DNA of 64,000 bases. It comes from an uncultured Lachnospiraceae bacterium (GTDB taxonomy: Bacteria; Bacillota; Clostridia; Lachnospirales; Lachnospiraceae). A program made the position numbers and the translations under genes. Location of the stretch: positions 1 through 64,000 of the forward strand of contig CANTEG010000003.1 in NCBI GenBank assembly GCA_947652735.1. The letters are read 5' to 3'. Under the pieces are notes generated by a model. That model was not told the DNA's origin. It searched no databases and worked only from the letters and a program-made list of their open reading frames with translations. Each line of letters opens with the position of its first letter. Within the stretch, counting starts at the first letter, position 1. Of the stretch, positions 17,521 to 28,134 are shown piece by piece.

Positions 17521-20500
17521 ATGAAAAACATTACAAAACGTTTTAAAACTAAAGCTTCGAGAAAGCAGATTGTGGCTTTGATGCTCACACTTCTTATGAT
17601 TGTTACATTGATTCCATCGAGCATCAGAGCTTTGGGGGCAGAGGCAGACCTGTTCACAGGCGGTAACATCAATATGGATAAGTTTGAGCTGGGTGCTGCC
17701 TACAAGGATGAGAACGGAAAGACACAGTCTATCGTACTGGAAAACGGTGGGGATTACACACTGCCGTATGATGCGACGGTCGACCTTAACATGCACTTTA
17801 AGGTGGTAGATCCAAATGCAATTGACGGTGACACAGATTATATTTATACGGTTCCGGCAGGAATCCGTGTGGATGTAGATACAGATAAACCGCTTATAAC
17901 AACCAATGGTACACAGATAGGTACGGTTAATATTTCAAGTTCTGGAAAACTGACATTTAACTTTTACGAGGATGCCCTGAACAATGGTGACGGAGTAGAA
18001 TTTTACGTCGGTTTTAACGGTGGCTTTTCATCTGATTTTGAAGAAGACGGACATAAGGCACAGATATCGTTTCCGACAGGCGGCGGTACTTATACCTTTG
18101 GTGTGACCTCTGAGGGAAAGACCGAGCCTGATGATGACGATGACGTTAAGGACGTGGAAGCTTACAAAAGTGGAAGCATGGAGATAGTTGACGGAAAAAG
18201 ATATATCAAGTGGACGGTTTCCCTTAGGGGCGAAGGACGTAAATACTTTGGCGGTCAGGTGATAGACAGCCTTCCTGACAATGTAAAGTATGTAGATTAT
18301 GACAGTCTTCCTGCATCCCTGAAAGGCAACTATGCAGGAGGGTACCCTAGTATAAGTGGAAATGGCTGGGGGAAAGGAGACCCTACGATTAGCGCACAGG
18401 TTTCAGGCAACAAGCTGACCATTGACGTTGGCAATTGTGCACCTGACTGGCGGTCTGACATCACATTTTATACGGAGGTTCTGGATACTGCTTTTGGCGG
18501 ACAGATTACAAACGACACATCTGTAACGGTAAACAACAATGTAGTCTTTAACCCTGATGATGAAACGCCGCCGGCAACCGGTAATGGAACTGTAAACATA
18601 AAGCCTGATATGATGAGCAAGTCTGCAAGTGTATCAGGGGATACTATAACATGGACGGTTGTTATCAATGCATCTAAGTTTGATATAAGTAACACTACAT
18701 ATGAAGATATATTTGGCAGCAATATTGATGTAAATTCAATCGTTGGCGGTGTAAATGGAATAACCGTAAGCGGGGCAAATGCAACTCCTGTACTTACTGC
18801 TAACGGATTCAAAATTGATATGCCTGCAAACACGACAGGCACTGTTACGGTTACCTATAAAACGAAGGTTGATGATGTGACGCAGGATACAAAAAATACT
18901 GCCAAGCTTACAGGGGGTAGTGACCCAAGCTTTGATGTGTCTTCTGAGGCGACTGTCCCGGGAGCCAAAATGATAAGCAAGCGTTTTGCAGGTTACGACC
19001 CAATTGGGCATACCCTTACATGGAACATTACAGTAAATCAGGACAGTAAAAAACTTACAAATGTAAAGGTGACCGATACCTTTGACACATCCAAACTGGA
19101 ATTTGTCAGTGTTCAGGGTGCCAAGCTGGATGCTTCCTCTGATAAAGCAAACGGAACACTTGTGTTTAATCTTGGCAATATTAGTGCACCGGTAACGATT
19201 ACAGTTGTTACGCAGGTGGCTGATAGCATCCTCAATGCAGATGATGCATATACAAAGGACATATATTATGAAAATCATGTTAATTTGACCTCGAATGAGT
19301 ATCCGGATGGCATTGATACTTCTGACGGTACATGGCAGAGACTTCAAAAGATTTCTCTTATCAGTAAGCGTGGAGAGGCAAGTAGTGAACATGATGGTAC
19401 CATAACATGGACGGTTGAGGTTAAGGGACAGAAACAGACACCGTTAGGCTTTGCGTTTGAGGATGTGCTTCCTGAAAAGATGAAGTACGTTGAGGGCAGC
19501 TTCCGGATTCAGGAAATGTATTATGATGCTGCTCCGTCCTATAGAACTGTAAAAGTGGTGACGGATGCGGGTGGCAGACAAACCATTTCATATACCTTTG
19601 ACAAAAAAGCTGACGAGAAATTTTTGGGCAGGACAGACCGCTCTTTCTGGATTGTATATAAAACAGTTGCATCGGATTATGTTGCCGCTGACAGCAACAG
19701 GGAATATGTAAATCATGCCAAGCTTAAGGCGGAATTCCCAAATGACGTGACACACGAGGAGGAAGCGGAAGCAACAGTGACAACGGTTGCAGGTGGAGTT
19801 CTTGACAAGGATTTCAGCTACAAGAAAGGAAACAGGGATGTCACTTGGAACGTAATGATAAATGAAGCGAGAACTGATATGTCGGATATTAAAAATCCGA
19901 GGTTGACGGATAGACTTGCGGATTATTTCGATTACGTGGAAGGAAAGCTTTACAGGGTAGATGCGTCGGGAAATAAAAAAGAAGTTTCTAAAAATGATTA
20001 TAAAATAATCGTTGTAAACGGAATGCTTACGGTAAAGATGCCAAATATAGGAAGTGACTGCTTCCTGTTCCAGTTCACAACAAGGTTTAATTGTCTTGAG
20101 GCAAATTTGCCGAATGATATTGTAAATAAAATCAGTCTGGAAGGTGATGGACAGACATTTGAGACAACAAGCTCAAATGTTGAAAACGTTTCATTTAATT
20201 CTGCGATTGCGGGAGCTACAATAAAGCGTGATATCCGAATTATGAAGGTGGATAAATCAAATCACGCAAAGGCACTTGAAGGAGCGGTATTTGAGCTTTA
20301 TCTTGCGGATAGGAAAACACTTGTGGGAACTGCAACGACCGACAAAGACGGTATGGCTGTATTTGTGGATGCAGGTTCTTTGCTGGGAGAGGTTCTTTAT
20401 CTCAAGGAGACAGAAGCTCCGGAAGGATACAAGTTAAATGAGGACTGGATTCGGATTGACGATTATGATGAGGCTCATTTGATTACGGATCCTGTTACCG

Positions 20501-23500
20501 GAAGAAGATATTATTCTAAGCAGGTTGAAAATACAAGTGATGCGGAAAGCAACACAGGAACAATCAAACTGGAAAAACAGGATAGCGGCAAGTCGAGTGT
20601 TAAGCTTCGTGGCGCAGAGTTTAGCTTATACAGTGATGCGGCATGTAAGAAGCTTGTTGCTAAAAAGGACACGGATGTGAATGGCTATTTGTCATTTGCC
20701 AATATTCCGCTTGGAACTTACTGGTTGAAGGAAACGGCTTCACCTGTGGGGTATAAGCTGAATTCAGAGGTTGTGATGGTAGAAGTTTCAAATGACGGTG
20801 ATGGTGTTGTCGTAAAATATGGAGCGGATGCTGACAGCCTTGCTGAAGTGCCGGATGGAGTATACATAGCCGTTAATGAAAAAGCAACGGCGTCACTGAA
20901 AATAACAAAACGTGACTCTGAGGATGACACTCCGCTTGCAGGAGCCAGATATGAAGTTTATCTAGGTGAAAACGGTACGGTACGTGTCGGCTATGGTGAG
21001 ACAGATGCAAACGGTATTGTGACTTTCCAGGGACTGGAGCTTGGAAGAACATATTATTACCGTGAGGTCGAAGCACCGGCAGGTTATGCGCTTGATCCGA
21101 CGATGAGAAGCTTTGTTGCAGGAAGTGCCAGCGGCAGAGAGGATATCGTTATTGAAAAAGAGCATACGAACGATTTGCAGATCGGTAGTATCGCAATTCG
21201 TAAGACGGATGATGGAGTGCCAAATGCAAATTTACTTGCAGGCGTTGAATTTACACTGTATAGCGTTGATGCTGATGGTAACGAAACGGTATACATGAAA
21301 GACGGAGTACCATATAAGGTAGTTACAGGACCTTATGGTAATGCACGGTTTATAGATATTCCATTTGGAAAATATGTGATTAAGGAAGGCAACAATCCGG
21401 GATACCATGCGGTTGCTGATATCGATGTTATCGTGGAGGAAACAGGCTTTGTTGATGTTGAAGTTGTAAATGAAGTACTTAGATTTGACCTTGAGATTTT
21501 AAAGCTTGAGGACGATGATGATGCAGATGACAGCAATAACAAAAAACTTGCAGGCGTAAAATTTGGATTATATAACGACAGTGGGGCAAATATTGCAAGC
21601 GGAGTTACGAATGCGAATGGAACGCTTACGTTTGAAAACGTTGCACTTAAAGATTATACGGGTGACTTTACAATAAAGGAAGAGTCAGTGCCGGACGGAT
21701 ATATTAAAGCAGAAGATGTTGTGATATCAAATGCGGAAGCGAAAGCAGCTGCCAACAACAGGGTTGCCATTTCAAAAACAATTAAGAATAAGAAGGAGTC
21801 AGGAGCACTCCTTGTCAAAAAGATTGACGAGGGAAATGGAAACGGTTTGGCAGGAGCAGAGTTTAGCCTTTTGGATGCGAATAAATTAACGGTTGCGACA
21901 GCAAAATCCATGACGGCTGAGGAAGCGGCTGAAAAAGTGAATGCAGGTGTAACGGATGCGGTAGAGGGTTCTGTATATTTTGAAAATCTGAAATATGGAA
22001 CATACTATCTTGTTGAGACAAAGGCACCTGTAAACGGCAATGAAATTTACATTTTAAATACGACAGAGTATAAGGTACAAATCACGGATAATGATATTGT
22101 AACGACCGTGATTGGAGCTGGCAATAGCACGATTGGTGAAATACCGAACGAAAAACAGAAGACGGCAGCACCTATTGTAAGCTTCTGGTTTGAAAAGACA
22201 GATGGCGAGGGCAATCCTCTGGCAGGCGCATCCTTTGTGATGCAAAGGAAACCTGTTGGGGCAAGTACATGGACGACAATTGCTACATCTGTCAGCAATG
22301 ACGACGGAAAAGTATTTTTCAGACGTGTATCAATTAAGGATGATGCAGATACCACAGCATACAGAATTATAGAAGCGGCATCGCCTGCGGGATATATGAT
22401 GGATAAGGATTTTGCAGTTAATATCCCGAATAAGGCATGGTTTGCGGAAGAATATTCAGACAGTGAAACTGCACCATTGGATGATGCACATATAAAACGG
22501 CTTCTTGAAAATGGACTGAACGGTGATGAGGTTTCAGTTGAAAATAATAAAATACTTGGCAAGATACAGGTTACAAAAACCATCATTAATTCAGATGAAA
22601 CGCTTGCGGGTGCGGAGTTCATGCTCTATGACATAAACGGAAATGAAATAGAAGGCATTACTCCAAAGACAACAAATGATGAGGGTATTGTATTGTTTGA
22701 CAAGCTTCCGATTGGAACCTACGTGGTGAAAGAAATCGGGGCACCTAAGGGATATACGTTAAGCACGCAGGAAAGCAGGGTTGCAGTGAATGACGACACC
22801 CTGAAAAAGGTTGAGTTTAAGGATACACCAATCAATCTTACAATCTCCAAGAGGAGCCTCACAGGTGCACTTGAGTTAAGAGGAGCCAGTCTTGAGCTTC
22901 GGGACGCTGATGGAAAGCTGCTTGACAGTTGGGTGTCGGGAGGAAGTGCACACAGGGTAAAATCGTCACTTCTCACAATAGGAGAAACATATACCCTTGA
23001 GGAAGTCGGAGCGCCTAAGGGCTATGCATACAGCAAAAAAATTGTGTTTGAAATCACAGAAACGGGTGCAATTGTCCTTAAGGAAGATAGCTCGGATGCT
23101 AATGCATCGAAAAGCGGACAGACTATTATCATGAGAGATACACCGCTCAACGTAACGATTACCAAAGTAAATGAAAACGGTACACCGCTTTCGGGTGCAA
23201 TTCTTGAGATAATAGATGACAAAGGCGCTTCCGTTGCAAAGTGGACAACAAATGGAAATGGCTACAAGGCAGGACCTGTGCTTAGTGTACCGGAGCCTGG
23301 AACGGGAGTAAAGGAGTATACTCTGATTGAGCAGGGAGCACCTGCAAAATATGAAATTGCAGAGGAAATTAAGTTTACTGTTTCCTCCGATGGAACAATC
23401 AGGGATGAAAGTGGTGCAGTCATTAACAGTATCACAATGCAGGATAATTTAAAGACAGGTATTTATGTAAGAAAGCTTGATGATGATTATAATACTTTGG

Positions 23501-25653
23501 TGGGAGCTGAATTTGCTGTTTACGAGGGTGACGACAGAACATCGCCAGTTCAAAGCTGGACGTCAGGAAGAACACCAAAACAGCTTGATGTAGGCGCAGG
23601 TGATGGAGAAATCCACCGCAATACAGAGTATGTGCTTGTTGAGACACAAGCTCCTGTGGGATACGTAAAGGCACCTGACTTGAAATTCATGGTGGGCGAT
23701 GACGGTAAGGTGACAATTGTGTCAGGCGGAAGCAGCGATACATTAAACCATGACAGAGATATGATTAACATCATTGATAAAAAGCTTGAACTTAAGATTA
23801 AAAAGACAGATGCATATGGTATCGTGTTAAAGGGAGCGACATTGAAGCTTTCCGTATATGACCGTGACAATTACTGTGCAAATAAAGAAAAGGTTATATT
23901 TGCCGAAAAGGTTACGGGCAATGATGTGATTTTGGTTGACCCGAATCTTCTTACCGCAGGAGAAATGTATATACTTGAGGAGCTTCATGCACCAGCAGGA
24001 TTTTTGAAGGCAAGACCAATTGTATTTACGATTGACGAACAGGGAACTGTTACAAGAAACTACATTATAAATGAAGCAGGTCATCCTGTTAATGACAACA
24101 CCTATGTTGCAGACAACACCATCGTTATGGAGGATGAGGAGGCAGGACTCAGTGTTGGAAAGATAGACAAGGCAAGTGTGGGTGGCGAACCTGTATATGT
24201 TGCAGGCTCTACGCTTCAGCTTACAACGGTTGATGATCCTGAATTCAGGGATGAATTCTTCGTGACAAAGACGTGGGAGAGTACAAAGTATCCTGAATCA
24301 TGGTCAATTAATGATTTCACACCGGGATGCAAATATGTTCTGACAGAAATAGGTGCACCTGACGGATATGCTTACACGGATCCGATTGAATTTACTATTG
24401 ATGAGGATACACATGATATCATTATAGAAACGATTAATGATGATACGCAGGATGTAGAAAAGGTTCCGCAGGAAAACCGTACAGTATTTATAGCGGATGC
24501 AAGGATAAACTTAAATGTGGCAAAGGTTGATGCCATTACGGATCAACCGCTTGCGGGAGCAAAATTTGAGATACTGGATGCGGACGGTAAGGTTGTTGCA
24601 AGCTGGATTAGCACAGGTAAGGTGAAATCAGTTGACACATCCAAGCTGCTTGCGGGCGGCTCTGATACTGCTGACTATAAGGTATATACGCTCCATGAAG
24701 CGTCTGCACCAAAAGGATATCAGCTTGCGGAGGATGTGAAGTTTGCAATTGACAGGGATGGATATATGTTCACCGTAACTGTCGGAGCTGATGGAGCAGA
24801 GGTGTATACACCGATTTCCACAACGGTTGGTGAAAACATAATCAACATAATAAAAGTTTCGGATGAACCACAGACGGTTATCCGAAAGCAGGATTTAAAC
24901 GGCAAGAATGTTTCGGGAGCAAAGCTTACCATTTATGCAAAGAATGAGAACAGCAGCTTTGAACCAATAACATGGAATACAGCCGATACTCCGGTTATGT
25001 ATATTGATACAGATACATTTGCGGTTTCTGAGAGATATATAATAGAGGAAACAGAGACACCATCGGGATATACATATGCAGGAAATATTGAATTTTACTA
25101 TGATGCGGACGGCAACCTTTTCATAGATGGTGTACAGAGTGATACAAGAACCATCACCATGATAAATAAAAAGATAAACGTTGTCATCAGCAAGCAGGAT
25201 GCAGAAAATGGAAATGAGCTGAAAGGTGCAACCCTTTCCATTAAGGACAGTAACGATGAGATTATTTACACATATGAAAGTAATGGTAAGCCAAAGCTGA
25301 TACCTGCTGACACATTTAATGTAAATAAGGAAGGACTCACATACTACGTGCTTGAGGAAACAAATGCACCAAAGGGCTATAAGGTGGCAAAGCCGATACA
25401 GTTCGCCCTTGACAGCGCAGGAAATATTTACATAAGAAATGCAAAGGGTAAATATGTACCTGTATCTGCGGAGGATGGAATGATTGTCATGGAGGATGAG
25501 CGGGAACAGACACCGCCTGAGGTAAATCCGCCTGAGCCGCCAAGACCTAATGGACCGAATACGGGAGACAACACACCTGTTGCATTCCTGTTTATGACAG
25601 GTATACTTGCACTCGGTGGAATCCTATTCATGCTAAAAAAGAGAAAACGTTAA
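17521..25653 (+). CDS. Giant sortase-anchored SpaA/Cna-B repeat surface protein
   Basis: 2710 residues, one of the largest proteins possible in 8.1 kb. A signal peptide (about 1-42, ending near ALGAEA) leads to some 860 residues of about five adhesin-type beta domains, each with an ITWTV-like strand. From about residue 900 there are about 16 SpaA-like isopeptide repeats with the plan K-x-D, LAGAxF, GxxxF, GTYxLxExxAPxGY; the last eight form a variant with an IxFxID end. The C-terminus is a sorting signal: GPNTGD (2678-2683), a hydrophobic helix and KKRKR. The LPXTG motif is thus degenerate. It is a likely wall-bound pilin-like adhesin. No sortase lies in the window. Confidence 0.92.
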   Translation: MKNITKRFKTKASRKQIVALMLTLLMIVTLIPSSIRALGAEADLFTGGNINMDKFELGAAYKDENGKTQSIVLENGGDYTLPYDATVDLNMHFKVVDPNAIDGDTDYIYTVPAGIRVDVDTDKPLITTNGTQIGTVNISSSGKLTFNFYEDALNNGDGVEFYVGFNGGFSSDFEEDGHKAQISFPTGGGTYTFGVTSEGKTEPDDDDDVKDVEAYKSGSMEIVDGKRYIKWTVSLRGEGRKYFGGQVIDSLPDNVKYVDYDSLPASLKGNYAGGYPSISGNGWGKGDPTISAQVSGNKLTIDVGNCAPDWRSDITFYTEVLDTAFGGQITNDTSVTVNNNVVFNPDDETPPATGNGTVNIKPDMMSKSASVSGDTITWTVVINASKFDISNTTYEDIFGSNIDVNSIVGGVNGITVSGANATPVLTANGFKIDMPANTTGTVTVTYKTKVDDVTQDTKNTAKLTGGSDPSFDVSSEATVPGAKMISKRFAGYDPIGHTLTWNITVNQDSKKLTNVKVTDTFDTSKLEFVSVQGAKLDASSDKANGTLVFNLGNISAPVTITVVTQVADSILNADDAYTKDIYYENHVNLTSNEYPDGIDTSDGTWQRLQKISLISKRGEASSEHDGTITWTVEVKGQKQTPLGFAFEDVLPEKMKYVEGSFRIQEMYYDAAPSYRTVKVVTDAGGRQTISYTFDKKADEKFLGRTDRSFWIVYKTVASDYVAADSNREYVNHAKLKAEFPNDVTHEEEAEATVTTVAGGVLDKDFSYKKGNRDVTWNVMINEARTDMSDIKNPRLTDRLADYFDYVEGKLYRVDASGNKKEVSKNDYKIIVVNGMLTVKMPNIGSDCFLFQFTTRFNCLEANLPNDIVNKISLEGDGQTFETTSSNVENVSFNSAIAGATIKRDIRIMKVDKSNHAKALEGAVFELYLADRKTLVGTATTDKDGMAVFVDAGSLLGEVLYLKETEAPEGYKLNEDWIRIDDYDEAHLITDPVTGRRYYSKQVENTSDAESNTGTIKLEKQDSGKSSVKLRGAEFSLYSDAACKKLVAKKDTDVNGYLSFANIPLGTYWLKETASPVGYKLNSEVVMVEVSNDGDGVVVKYGADADSLAEVPDGVYIAVNEKATASLKITKRDSEDDTPLAGARYEVYLGENGTVRVGYGETDANGIVTFQGLELGRTYYYREVEAPAGYALDPTMRSFVAGSASGREDIVIEKEHTNDLQIGSIAIRKTDDGVPNANLLAGVEFTLYSVDADGNETVYMKDGVPYKVVTGPYGNARFIDIPFGKYVIKEGNNPGYHAVADIDVIVEETGFVDVEVVNEVLRFDLEILKLEDDDDADDSNNKKLAGVKFGLYNDSGANIASGVTNANGTLTFENVALKDYTGDFTIKEESVPDGYIKAEDVVISNAEAKAAANNRVAISKTIKNKKESGALLVKKIDEGNGNGLAGAEFSLLDANKLTVATAKSMTAEEAAEKVNAGVTDAVEGSVYFENLKYGTYYLVETKAPVNGNEIYILNTTEYKVQITDNDIVTTVIGAGNSTIGEIPNEKQKTAAPIVSFWFEKTDGEGNPLAGASFVMQRKPVGASTWTTIATSVSNDDGKVFFRRVSIKDDADTTAYRIIEAASPAGYMMDKDFAVNIPNKAWFAEEYSDSETAPLDDAHIKRLLENGLNGDEVSVENNKILGKIQVTKTIINSDETLAGAEFMLYDINGNEIEGITPKTTNDEGIVLFDKLPIGTYVVKEIGAPKGYTLSTQESRVAVNDDTLKKVEFKDTPINLTISKRSLTGALELRGASLELRDADGKLLDSWVSGGSAHRVKSSLLTIGETYTLEEVGAPKGYAYSKKIVFEITETGAIVLKEDSSDANASKSGQTIIMRDTPLNVTITKVNENGTPLSGAILEIIDDKGASVAKWTTNGNGYKAGPVLSVPEPGTGVKEYTLIEQGAPAKYEIAEEIKFTVSSDGTIRDESGAVINSITMQDNLKTGIYVRKLDDDYNTLVGAEFAVYEGDDRTSPVQSWTSGRTPKQLDVGAGDGEIHRNTEYVLVETQAPVGYVKAPDLKFMVGDDGKVTIVSGGSSDTLNHDRDMINIIDKKLELKIKKTDAYGIVLKGATLKLSVYDRDNYCANKEKVIFAEKVTGNDVILVDPNLLTAGEMYILEELHAPAGFLKARPIVFTIDEQGTVTRNYIINEAGHPVNDNTYVADNTIVMEDEEAGLSVGKIDKASVGGEPVYVAGSTLQLTTVDDPEFRDEFFVTKTWESTKYPESWSINDFTPGCKYVLTEIGAPDGYAYTDPIEFTIDEDTHDIIIETINDDTQDVEKVPQENRTVFIADARINLNVAKVDAITDQPLAGAKFEILDADGKVVASWISTGKVKSVDTSKLLAGGSDTADYKVYTLHEASAPKGYQLAEDVKFAIDRDGYMFTVTVGADGAEVYTPISTTVGENIINIIKVSDEPQTVIRKQDLNGKNVSGAKLTIYAKNENSSFEPITWNTADTPVMYIDTDTFAVSERYIIEETETPSGYTYAGNIEFYYDADGNLFIDGVQSDTRTITMINKKINVVISKQDAENGNELKGATLSIKDSNDEIIYTYESNGKPKLIPADTFNVNKEGLTYYVLEETNAPKGYKVAKPIQFALDSAGNIYIRNAKGKYVPVSAEDGMIVMEDEREQTPPEVNPPEPPRPNGPNTGDNTPVAFLFMTGILALGGILFMLKKRKR

Positions 25654-25666
25654 AATAATCTAAAAG

Positions 25667-25706
25667 GGCTGATGTGCTGGGAATATTCCTGGTACATCAG
25701 TCTTTT
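25667..25706 (+). terminator. Terminator of the adhesin gene
   Basis: GGCTGATGT (25667-25675) pairs with ACATCAGTC (about 25693-25701), followed by TTTTT. It isolates the adhesin from the ribosomal promoter. Confidence 0.85.
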
Positions 25707-25749
25707 TATGTTAAGCAGGGAAAAACTTGAAAATAATAAAAAAAAGTCC

Positions 25750-25778
25750 TTGCAATATGCGTTTCCTTGTTATATAAT
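25750..25778 (+). promoter_or_regulatory. Main promoter of the S10-spc-alpha superoperon
   Basis: TTGCAA at 25750-25755, 17-bp spacer, TATAAT at 25773-25778: a near-consensus sigma-A promoter about 260 bp upstream of rpsJ. Confidence 0.85.
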
Positions 25779-25785
25779 AGCCATT

Positions 25786-26037
25786 GCTGTGACATTGATA
25801 GCGTGGAAGCGAAGGTTGCTGCGTAACATGGAAGCAGGTTATTTCGTGGAGCGAATGTCAATTAAAGATAACTGGCGACAAGTCACTGTACTGAATACCA
25901 TCCGCAGGTTACTACCGAAAAGGCGGAGATGACGTGTGAAAGTTAACGAATGTTTAAATTTATGACACACACGGGAAAGTTGTACAGTCACCACTTGTCG
26001 TACTACTATTAAGTGCGAAAAGGAGGCGGCTTTTTTT
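25786..26037 (+). promoter_or_regulatory. Structured leader of rpsJ (candidate ribosomal-protein autoregulatory RNA)
   Basis: About 250 nt between the promoter and rpsJ with no credible gene. A long-range stem pairs CGACAAGT plus ACTGTAC (25876-25891) with GTACAGT plus ACTTGTCG (25982-26000), 15 bp with one internal bulge, enclosing about 90 nt that contain a further CGTGTG/CACACG hairpin. S10 operons in other bacteria are controlled by L4 binding such a leader; that this one works so is inference. The rpsJ ribosome binding site (AAGGAGG, about 26020) lies just 3' of the stem. Confidence 0.55.
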
Positions 26038-26349
26038 ATGGCAAGTCAAATTATGAGAATCACATTGAAGGCGTACGATCACAAGTTAATCGATCAGGCT
26101 GCAAAGCAGATTATCGAAACTGTAAAGAGTACAGGAGCAAAGGTTAGCGGACCGGTTCCGATGCCTACAAAGGTTGAGAAGGTTACAATCCTCAGAGCTG
26201 TTCATAAGTATAAGGATTCCAGAGAGCAGTTTGAGCAAAGAACCCACAAGAGACTCATTGATGTCTTGACACCATCACAGAAGACAATTGATGCTTTACA
26301 GAAGCTTGATATGTCAGCTGGTGTATATATTGATGTTAAGATGAAGTAA
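26038..26349 (+). CDS. rpsJ: Ribosomal protein S10
   Basis: 103 residues, full length. Matches S10 throughout, including the loop segment SGPVPMPTK and the [10 protein letters not shown] end region. Part of the 30S head and also the NusE partner in antitermination. First gene of the superoperon; AAGGAGG stands upstream of ATG 26038. A 127-nt gap to rplC contains no gene. Confidence 0.98.
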   Translation: MASQIMRITLKAYDHKLIDQAAKQIIETVKSTGAKVSGPVPMPTKVEKVTILRAVHKYKDSREQFEQRTHKRLIDVLTPSQKTIDALQKLDMSAGVYIDVKMK

Positions 26350-26476
26350 TTAAGAAAGAAAAATGCAGTAAATACCTAATTACATTTTATAAGGAAGTAT
26401 CCTTGAAAATGAATTTAGTATGATTACCTTACTTAAGGCAATCCGCTGTGAATTAAAATTAGGAGGAAGTTTAATA

Positions 26477-27160
26477 ATGAAGAAAGCTATTTTAGCAACA
26501 AAAGTCGGAATGACTCAAATCTTCAACGAAGACGGTGTGCTTACACCGGTAACAGTATTAGAGGCTGGTCCATGTGTTGTAACTCAGGTGAAAACAGTTG
26601 ATAATGACGGTTACGATGCAATTCAGGTTGGACTCGGCGAAAAGAAAGAGAGAGTTACTACTAAGGACGTTTCAGGTAAGAAAGTTATCAGAAACCCACA
26701 TGGCGCCGGTAAGGCTGAGGTAGGACACTTCAAGAAGGCAGGAACAACACCTAAGAGATATGTAAGAGAGTTCAGATTGGAGAACGCTGCAGATTTTAGT
26801 GCAGGCGACGAAATCAAGGCTGATATCTTTGCAGAGGGTGACAAGATTGATGTTACTGCTAAGTCAAAGGGTAAAGGATATGCGGGCGGTATCAAGAGAT
26901 ACGGCATGAAGTCAGGTCCTTCAGCTCACGGTTCAAAGTACCACCGTCATGCGGGCTCAAATGGTTCTGCAACTACTCCGGGTAGAGTATTCAAGGGAAA
27001 GAAGATGCCTGGACATATGGGTAACGTAAGAGTTACAGTACAGAATCTTGAGATAGTTAAGATAGATGTTGAAAACAATGTAATCTTGGTAAAGGGCGCA
27101 GTTCCGGGACCGAAGAAATCATTAGTAATGATTAAGGAAACAGTAAAAACCGGCAAGTAA
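26477..27160 (+). CDS. rplC: Ribosomal protein L3
   Basis: 227 residues from ATG 26477, which has AGGAGG at good spacing; an in-frame ATG at 26420 lacks one and adds a non-homologous tail. Typical L3 start [16 protein letters not shown] and the central loop [19 protein letters not shown] that reaches towards the peptidyl-transferase centre. One of the first assembly proteins of the 50S subunit. Confidence 0.98.
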   Translation: MKKAILATKVGMTQIFNEDGVLTPVTVLEAGPCVVTQVKTVDNDGYDAIQVGLGEKKERVTTKDVSGKKVIRNPHGAGKAEVGHFKKAGTTPKRYVREFRLENAADFSAGDEIKADIFAEGDKIDVTAKSKGKGYAGGIKRYGMKSGPSAHGSKYHRHAGSNGSATTPGRVFKGKKMPGHMGNVRVTVQNLEIVKIDVENNVILVKGAVPGPKKSLVMIKETVKTGK

Positions 27161-27189
27161 TCGGTTTTTAAGGAAGGAGGAACATTTAG

Positions 27190-27810
27190 ATGGCAACAGT
27201 AGCTGTTTATAACATCGAAGGTAAGGAAGTAGATAAGCTTGAGCTTAATGACAACGTGTTCGGTGTTGAAATAAATGAACATTTAGTACACCAGGCTGTA
27301 GTAAGCCAGTTAGCAAATAGTCGTCAGGGAACACAGAGTACAAAGACACGTTCTGAAGTATCAGGCGGCGGAAGAAAGCCTTGGAGACAGAAGGGAACCG
27401 GTCATGCAAGACAGGGTTCAACAAGAGCTCCTCAGTGGACAGGCGGTGGAGTTGTATTTGCTCCAAAGCCAAGGGATTATTCAAAGAAGATGAACAAGAG
27501 AGAAAAGCAGATTGCAATGAAGTCTGCACTTACTTCAAAGGTTCAGGATTCAAAGCTTATCGTTGTAGATGAGATTAAGCTTGACGAGATTAAGACTTCA
27601 AGATTCGTTAAGATACTTGACAATCTTAAGGCTCCTAAGGCGTTGGTTGTAACAAAGGATAAGGATGAAAAGATTATTCTTTCTGCAAGAAACATTCCAA
27701 CGGTAAAGACTACAATGACAAATTCAATTAATGTATATGACATTCTTAAGTATGATTCACTTGTAATCACTAAGGATGCTGTAGCAGCAATCGAGGAGGT
27801 GTACGCATAA
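27190..27810 (+). CDS. rplD: Ribosomal protein L4
   Basis: 206 residues. The extended loop lining the peptide exit tunnel is visible ([19 protein letters not shown]). In several bacteria L4 is also the repressor of its own S10 operon, relevant to the leader upstream. Its stop codon overlaps the rplW start by one base. Confidence 0.98.
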   Translation: MATVAVYNIEGKEVDKLELNDNVFGVEINEHLVHQAVVSQLANSRQGTQSTKTRSEVSGGGRKPWRQKGTGHARQGSTRAPQWTGGGVVFAPKPRDYSKKMNKREKQIAMKSALTSKVQDSKLIVVDEIKLDEIKTSRFVKILDNLKAPKALVVTKDKDEKIILSARNIPTVKTTMTNSINVYDILKYDSLVITKDAVAAIEEVYA

Positions 27811-28109
27811 TGGCAGATATTAAATATTATGACGTTATACAGAAGCCTGTTCTTACTGAAAAGAGTATGAACGCTATGGCAGAGAAAAAATACACTTTCC
27901 TTGTACATCCGGAAGCAACCAAGACTCAGATTAAAGAGGCTGTTGAGAAGATGTTTGAGGGAACTAAGGTGGCTAAGGTAAATACCATGAACGGTGAGGG
28001 AAAGACCAAGAGACGTGGCACGGTATACGGAAAGACTGCAAAGACTAAGAAGGCAATTGTTCAGCTCACGGCTGAAAGTGCTGATATAGAGTTATTTGAG
28101 GGACTGTAG
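27810..28109 (+). CDS. rplW: Ribosomal protein L23
   Basis: 99 residues. L23 signature near the start ([14 protein letters not shown]) and the [13 protein letters not shown] extension. It sits at the exit of the peptide tunnel, where trigger factor and SRP dock. Start and rplD stop share a base (TAATG), giving translational coupling. Confidence 0.97.
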   Translation: MADIKYYDVIQKPVLTEKSMNAMAEKKYTFLVHPEATKTQIKEAVEKMFEGTKVAKVNTMNGEGKTKRRGTVYGKTAKTKKAIVQLTAESADIELFEGL

Positions 28110-28134
28110 AATGTAAATCGAAAGGAGAAAGAAA

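Noticed and set aside
25672-25932. 86-codon frame across the adhesin terminator and rpsJ leader
   Set aside because: It spans a terminator and a promoter and has no ribosome binding site; the region is better explained as an RNA leader.
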